A DNA stretch of 8,169 bases, taken from NCBI GenBank assembly GCA_964489265.1, contig CAZAXX010000085.1:1-8169 (forward strand). The letters are read 5' to 3'. The notes beneath the pieces were generated by a model. The model was not told the DNA's origin, did not search any database, and saw only the letters and a list, made by a program, of their open reading frames with translations. The first letter of the stretch is position 1, and each line of letters starts with the position of its first letter. This document shows positions 5,985 to 8,169 of the stretch, piece after piece. This stretch comes from CAYRUP01 sp964489265. GTDB taxonomy: Bacteria > Pseudomonadota > Gammaproteobacteria > DSM-16500. The position numbers were made by a program, and so were the translations under genes.

Positions 5985-7400
5985 ATGATCCGAACACGAT
6001 TTTCACCAAGCCCAACCGGTATGTTACACATTGGTAATGCACGCGCTGCGTTATTCAGCGACTTATTCGCAGTCAAAGAACAAGGCGCTTTTTTGTTACG
6101 CATTGAAGACACCGACTTGGTTCGTTCCGATCAAAAATATACTGAAATGCTGGAAGAAGATTTGCATTGGTTAGGTTTGCACTGGCAAGAAGGTCCTGGT
6201 GTTGGCGGTCCGCATCAACCATATTGGCAGTCGCAACGGCATGACATTTATGATCAGTATTACAAAGAACTGGAAAATAAAGGTTTAGCCTACGCTTGTT
6301 TTTGTACGGATCAGGAGCTTGCGCTCAATCGCAAAATCCAATTGTCACGTGGCCAGGCGCCACGTTATCCAGGTACTTGTCGCAAATTAAGTAAAGAAGA
6401 AATTGAAAAACGAATTGCAGGCGGCACAAAACCCGCATTACGTTTTCATGTGCCACCCAAAACAGTGATTGAGTTCACTGATTTGGTGAAAGGCGTGCAA
6501 CGTTTTAATAGTGATGACATTGGTGATTTCATTATTCGTCGTGCAGAAGGCACGGCTTCGTTTATGTTTTGCAATGCGATTGATGATTCATTAATGAAAA
6601 TCACGCATGTGTTGCGCGGTGATGATCACTTGGCAAATACACCGCGTCAATTAATGTTGCTCAAAGCATTAAACATGCCGGGTCCGCAGTACGCACATTT
6701 ATCGTTAATCACGGGTGATGATGGCTCACCACTTTCAAAGCGGCACGGCGCTTTCAGTTTGCATGATTTACGTGCGCAAGGTTATTTGCCGCTGGCTGTC
6801 TTAAATTATTTAAGTCGTTTAAGTCATACCTATGAGCAACAAGGTTTAATGTCATTTGCAGATCTTGCTGCAAATTTCAAAATAGAAAAATTAAGCCGTG
6901 CGCCCGCACGTTTTGATAAAAATCAATTGGATCATTGGCAAAAAGAATGTGTCATGGTGCTTGGCAATGCTGAGACACTGGATTGGCTGGGCGTAGAAAT
7001 TCAAGGAAAAATACCGGAAAGTAAGCGTGATTTATTTGCTGAAGTCATGCGCAAAAATATTTTATTTCCACAAGAAGCGCGGATTTGGGCAGAAGTATTT
7101 TTTGGTGGTGAATTACAATTTACGCATGAGCAAATTGCGATTTTAAAAGAAGCGGGCGAAGCATTTTTTGCAGAAGCGCAATTGTCGGTAAAAAAACACG
7201 GTACTGATTTGAAAAGTATTTGTGATGATTTAAAAGTAAAACTGAATGTATCAGGCAAAAAATTATTTATGCCATTGCGTGTGGCGCTCACGAGCGAACA
7301 AAATGGTCCTGAGCTTGTGCATATTGGTAATTTACTTGGCTCTGAAAAAATCTTGCAACATTTCAATCATGCGTTGGAATTAGTGAGGAAAATGGATTAA
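5985..7400 (+). CDS. gltX: Glutamyl-tRNA synthetase (glutamate-tRNA ligase)
   Basis: This class I synthetase charges tRNA-Glu with glutamate in the cytoplasm. The 471-residue product has the usual bacterial length. The N-terminal signature RFSPSPTGMLHIGNAR gives the HIGH-type motif at 15-18, followed by LLRIEDTD (37-44). The active-site region HVLRGDDHL is at 208-216, and the KMSKS-type loop is SPLSKRHG at 248-255. The C-terminal anticodon-binding helices end in LFMPLRVALTSEQNGPEL. The zinc-region spacing of E. coli GluRS is kept (Cys105, Cys107, then 24 residues to Cys132), but the position of the fourth ligand, His127 in E. coli, is Lys134. GAGG lies 8 bases before the ATG, 22 bases after pdxJ, so it is probably in the same transcript. 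Some Proteobacteria carry two GluRS; whether this one is discriminating cannot be judged from sequence alone. Confidence 0.96.
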   Translation: MIRTRFSPSPTGMLHIGNARAALFSDLFAVKEQGAFLLRIEDTDLVRSDQKYTEMLEEDLHWLGLHWQEGPGVGGPHQPYWQSQRHDIYDQYYKELENKGLAYACFCTDQELALNRKIQLSRGQAPRYPGTCRKLSKEEIEKRIAGGTKPALRFHVPPKTVIEFTDLVKGVQRFNSDDIGDFIIRRAEGTASFMFCNAIDDSLMKITHVLRGDDHLANTPRQLMLLKALNMPGPQYAHLSLITGDDGSPLSKRHGAFSLHDLRAQGYLPLAVLNYLSRLSHTYEQQGLMSFADLAANFKIEKLSRAPARFDKNQLDHWQKECVMVLGNAETLDWLGVEIQGKIPESKRDLFAEVMRKNILFPQEARIWAEVFFGGELQFTHEQIAILKEAGEAFFAEAQLSVKKHGTDLKSICDDLKVKLNVSGKKLFMPLRVALTSEQNGPELVHIGNLLGSEKILQHFNHALELVRKMD

Positions 7401-7413
7401 GAGGGATTGTGCG

Positions 7414-8169
7414 ATGTTAAAAATTTATAATAGTTTGACGCGAGAAAAAGAAATTTTTAAACCCTTGGAAGACAATAAAGTCAAAATGTATGCTTGCGGA
7501 CCGACTGTCTATGATTTTTGTCATATCGGTAATGCGCGCAGCTTTACGGCGTTTGATACGGTGGTGCGCTATTTGACTTATCGTGGTTATACGGTTGTGT
7601 ATGCGCGAAATATCACGGATATTGACGATAAAATCATTAAGCGTGCGAATGAAAATGGTGAAGAATTCAATACTGTTGTAACGCGTTATACGCAAGCATT
7701 TCATGAAGACATGGCGCAATTAAAATTATTATCCCCCACTTATGAGCCACGCGCGACTGAATTTATTCCGCAAATTATTGCGCTGATAGAAAAATTGCTT
7801 GAAAACAAGTATGCCTATGTCGCGAGCAATGGTGATGTTTATTATGAGGTGCGTCGCTTTGCAAATTATGGTTGTCTGGCGCATCGAGATATTGATGAGT
7901 TAGAAAGTGGTGCGCGCGTTGATGTTTCGGATGTGAAGCGTGATCCACTGGATTTTGTTCTCTGGAAAATTGCAAAACCAGGCGAACCGTTCTGGAATTC
8001 ACCTTGGGGTGTGGGACGTCCGGGCTGGCATATTGAATGTTCGGCGATGTCGGCGCAATTATTAGGTGATAGTTTTGATATTCATGGCGGCGGCAAAGAT
8101 TTGATTTTCCCACATCATGAAAATGAAATTCCACAATCAGAGGGTGCGTCTGGCAAGATATTTGTAAAT
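7414..8169 (+). CDS. cysS: Cysteinyl-tRNA synthetase, partial (3' end outside the window)
   Basis: This class I synthetase charges tRNA-Cys. The frame is open for 252 codons to the right edge, about 55% of the usual length (E. coli 461), and I see no internal stop. All four zinc ligands fall at the same numbers as in E. coli: Cys28 in YACGPTVYD, Cys209 in WHIECSAM, and His234 and Glu238 in FPHHENE. The HIGH-type motif is HIGN at 37-40, followed by the family block NITDIDDKII (66-75) and LDFVLWK (179-185). The KMSKS loop and the anticodon-binding domain are beyond the window. GAGGGA lies 7 bases before the ATG and only 13 bases separate it from gltX, so the two tRNA synthetase genes are probably co-transcribed. 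Confidence 0.96.
   Translation, partial: MLKIYNSLTREKEIFKPLEDNKVKMYACGPTVYDFCHIGNARSFTAFDTVVRYLTYRGYTVVYARNITDIDDKIIKRANENGEEFNTVVTRYTQAFHEDMAQLKLLSPTYEPRATEFIPQIIALIEKLLENKYAYVASNGDVYYEVRRFANYGCLAHRDIDELESGARVDVSDVKRDPLDFVLWKIAKPGEPFWNSPWGVGRPGWHIECSAMSAQLLGDSFDIHGGGKDLIFPHHENEIPQSEGASGKIFVN

Noticed and set aside
7417..8134. Two - strand frames of 100 and 119 codons
   Set aside because: They are antisense to a clear cysteinyl-tRNA synthetase with all four zinc ligands in place.

Overview
The window looks like a chromosomal segment of an AT-rich gammaproteobacterium. The backbone is lepB-rnc-era ... recO-pdxJ followed by gltX and cysS, all on the + strand; lepB-rnc-era-recO-pdxJ is a classical gammaproteobacterial gene order. 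The AT-rich codon use, the sequences of the core proteins, a palindromic repeat that reads 'RHCERSEAIQ' on one strand, and two unrecognised helix-rich ORFs inserted in the core operon suggest a Legionellales-like, possibly host-associated lineage. That placement is inference; no rRNA is present to confirm it.

Layout. Positions 20-2372 hold lepB (signal peptidase I), rnc (RNase III) and era (ribosome-assembly GTPase), tightly packed with overlapping or nearly abutting ends. Positions 2371-2473 hold a three-copy palindromic repeat that fills the whole gap between the convergent ends of era and the next gene. Positions 2473-3741 hold an unrecognised 422-residue, charged, predicted coiled-coil protein on the - strand. 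A divergent AT-rich intergenic region (3742-3940) with a perfect 11-bp inverted repeat separates it from a second unrecognised gene (176 residues, + strand, 3941-4471) that has a perfect Shine-Dalgarno sequence. From 4515 the conserved operon resumes with recO and pdxJ (4-bp overlap), then gltX, then cysS, which runs off the right edge.

How the genes work together. The backbone covers protein export (LepB), RNA processing and 30S maturation (RNase III, Era), recombinational repair (RecO), vitamin B6 synthesis (PdxJ) and tRNA charging (GltX, CysS). The two unknown genes split era from recO, so recO-pdxJ probably depend on a promoter in or near the divergent region, read through the 176-residue gene.

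Most notable points: the accessory two-gene insertion with its repeat boundary and inverted repeat; an RNase III whose normally invariant metal-binding Asp (E. coli Asp114) is Cys; and a GluRS zinc-site position normally His that is Lys. No mobile-element gene, tRNA, rRNA or CRISPR array was seen.
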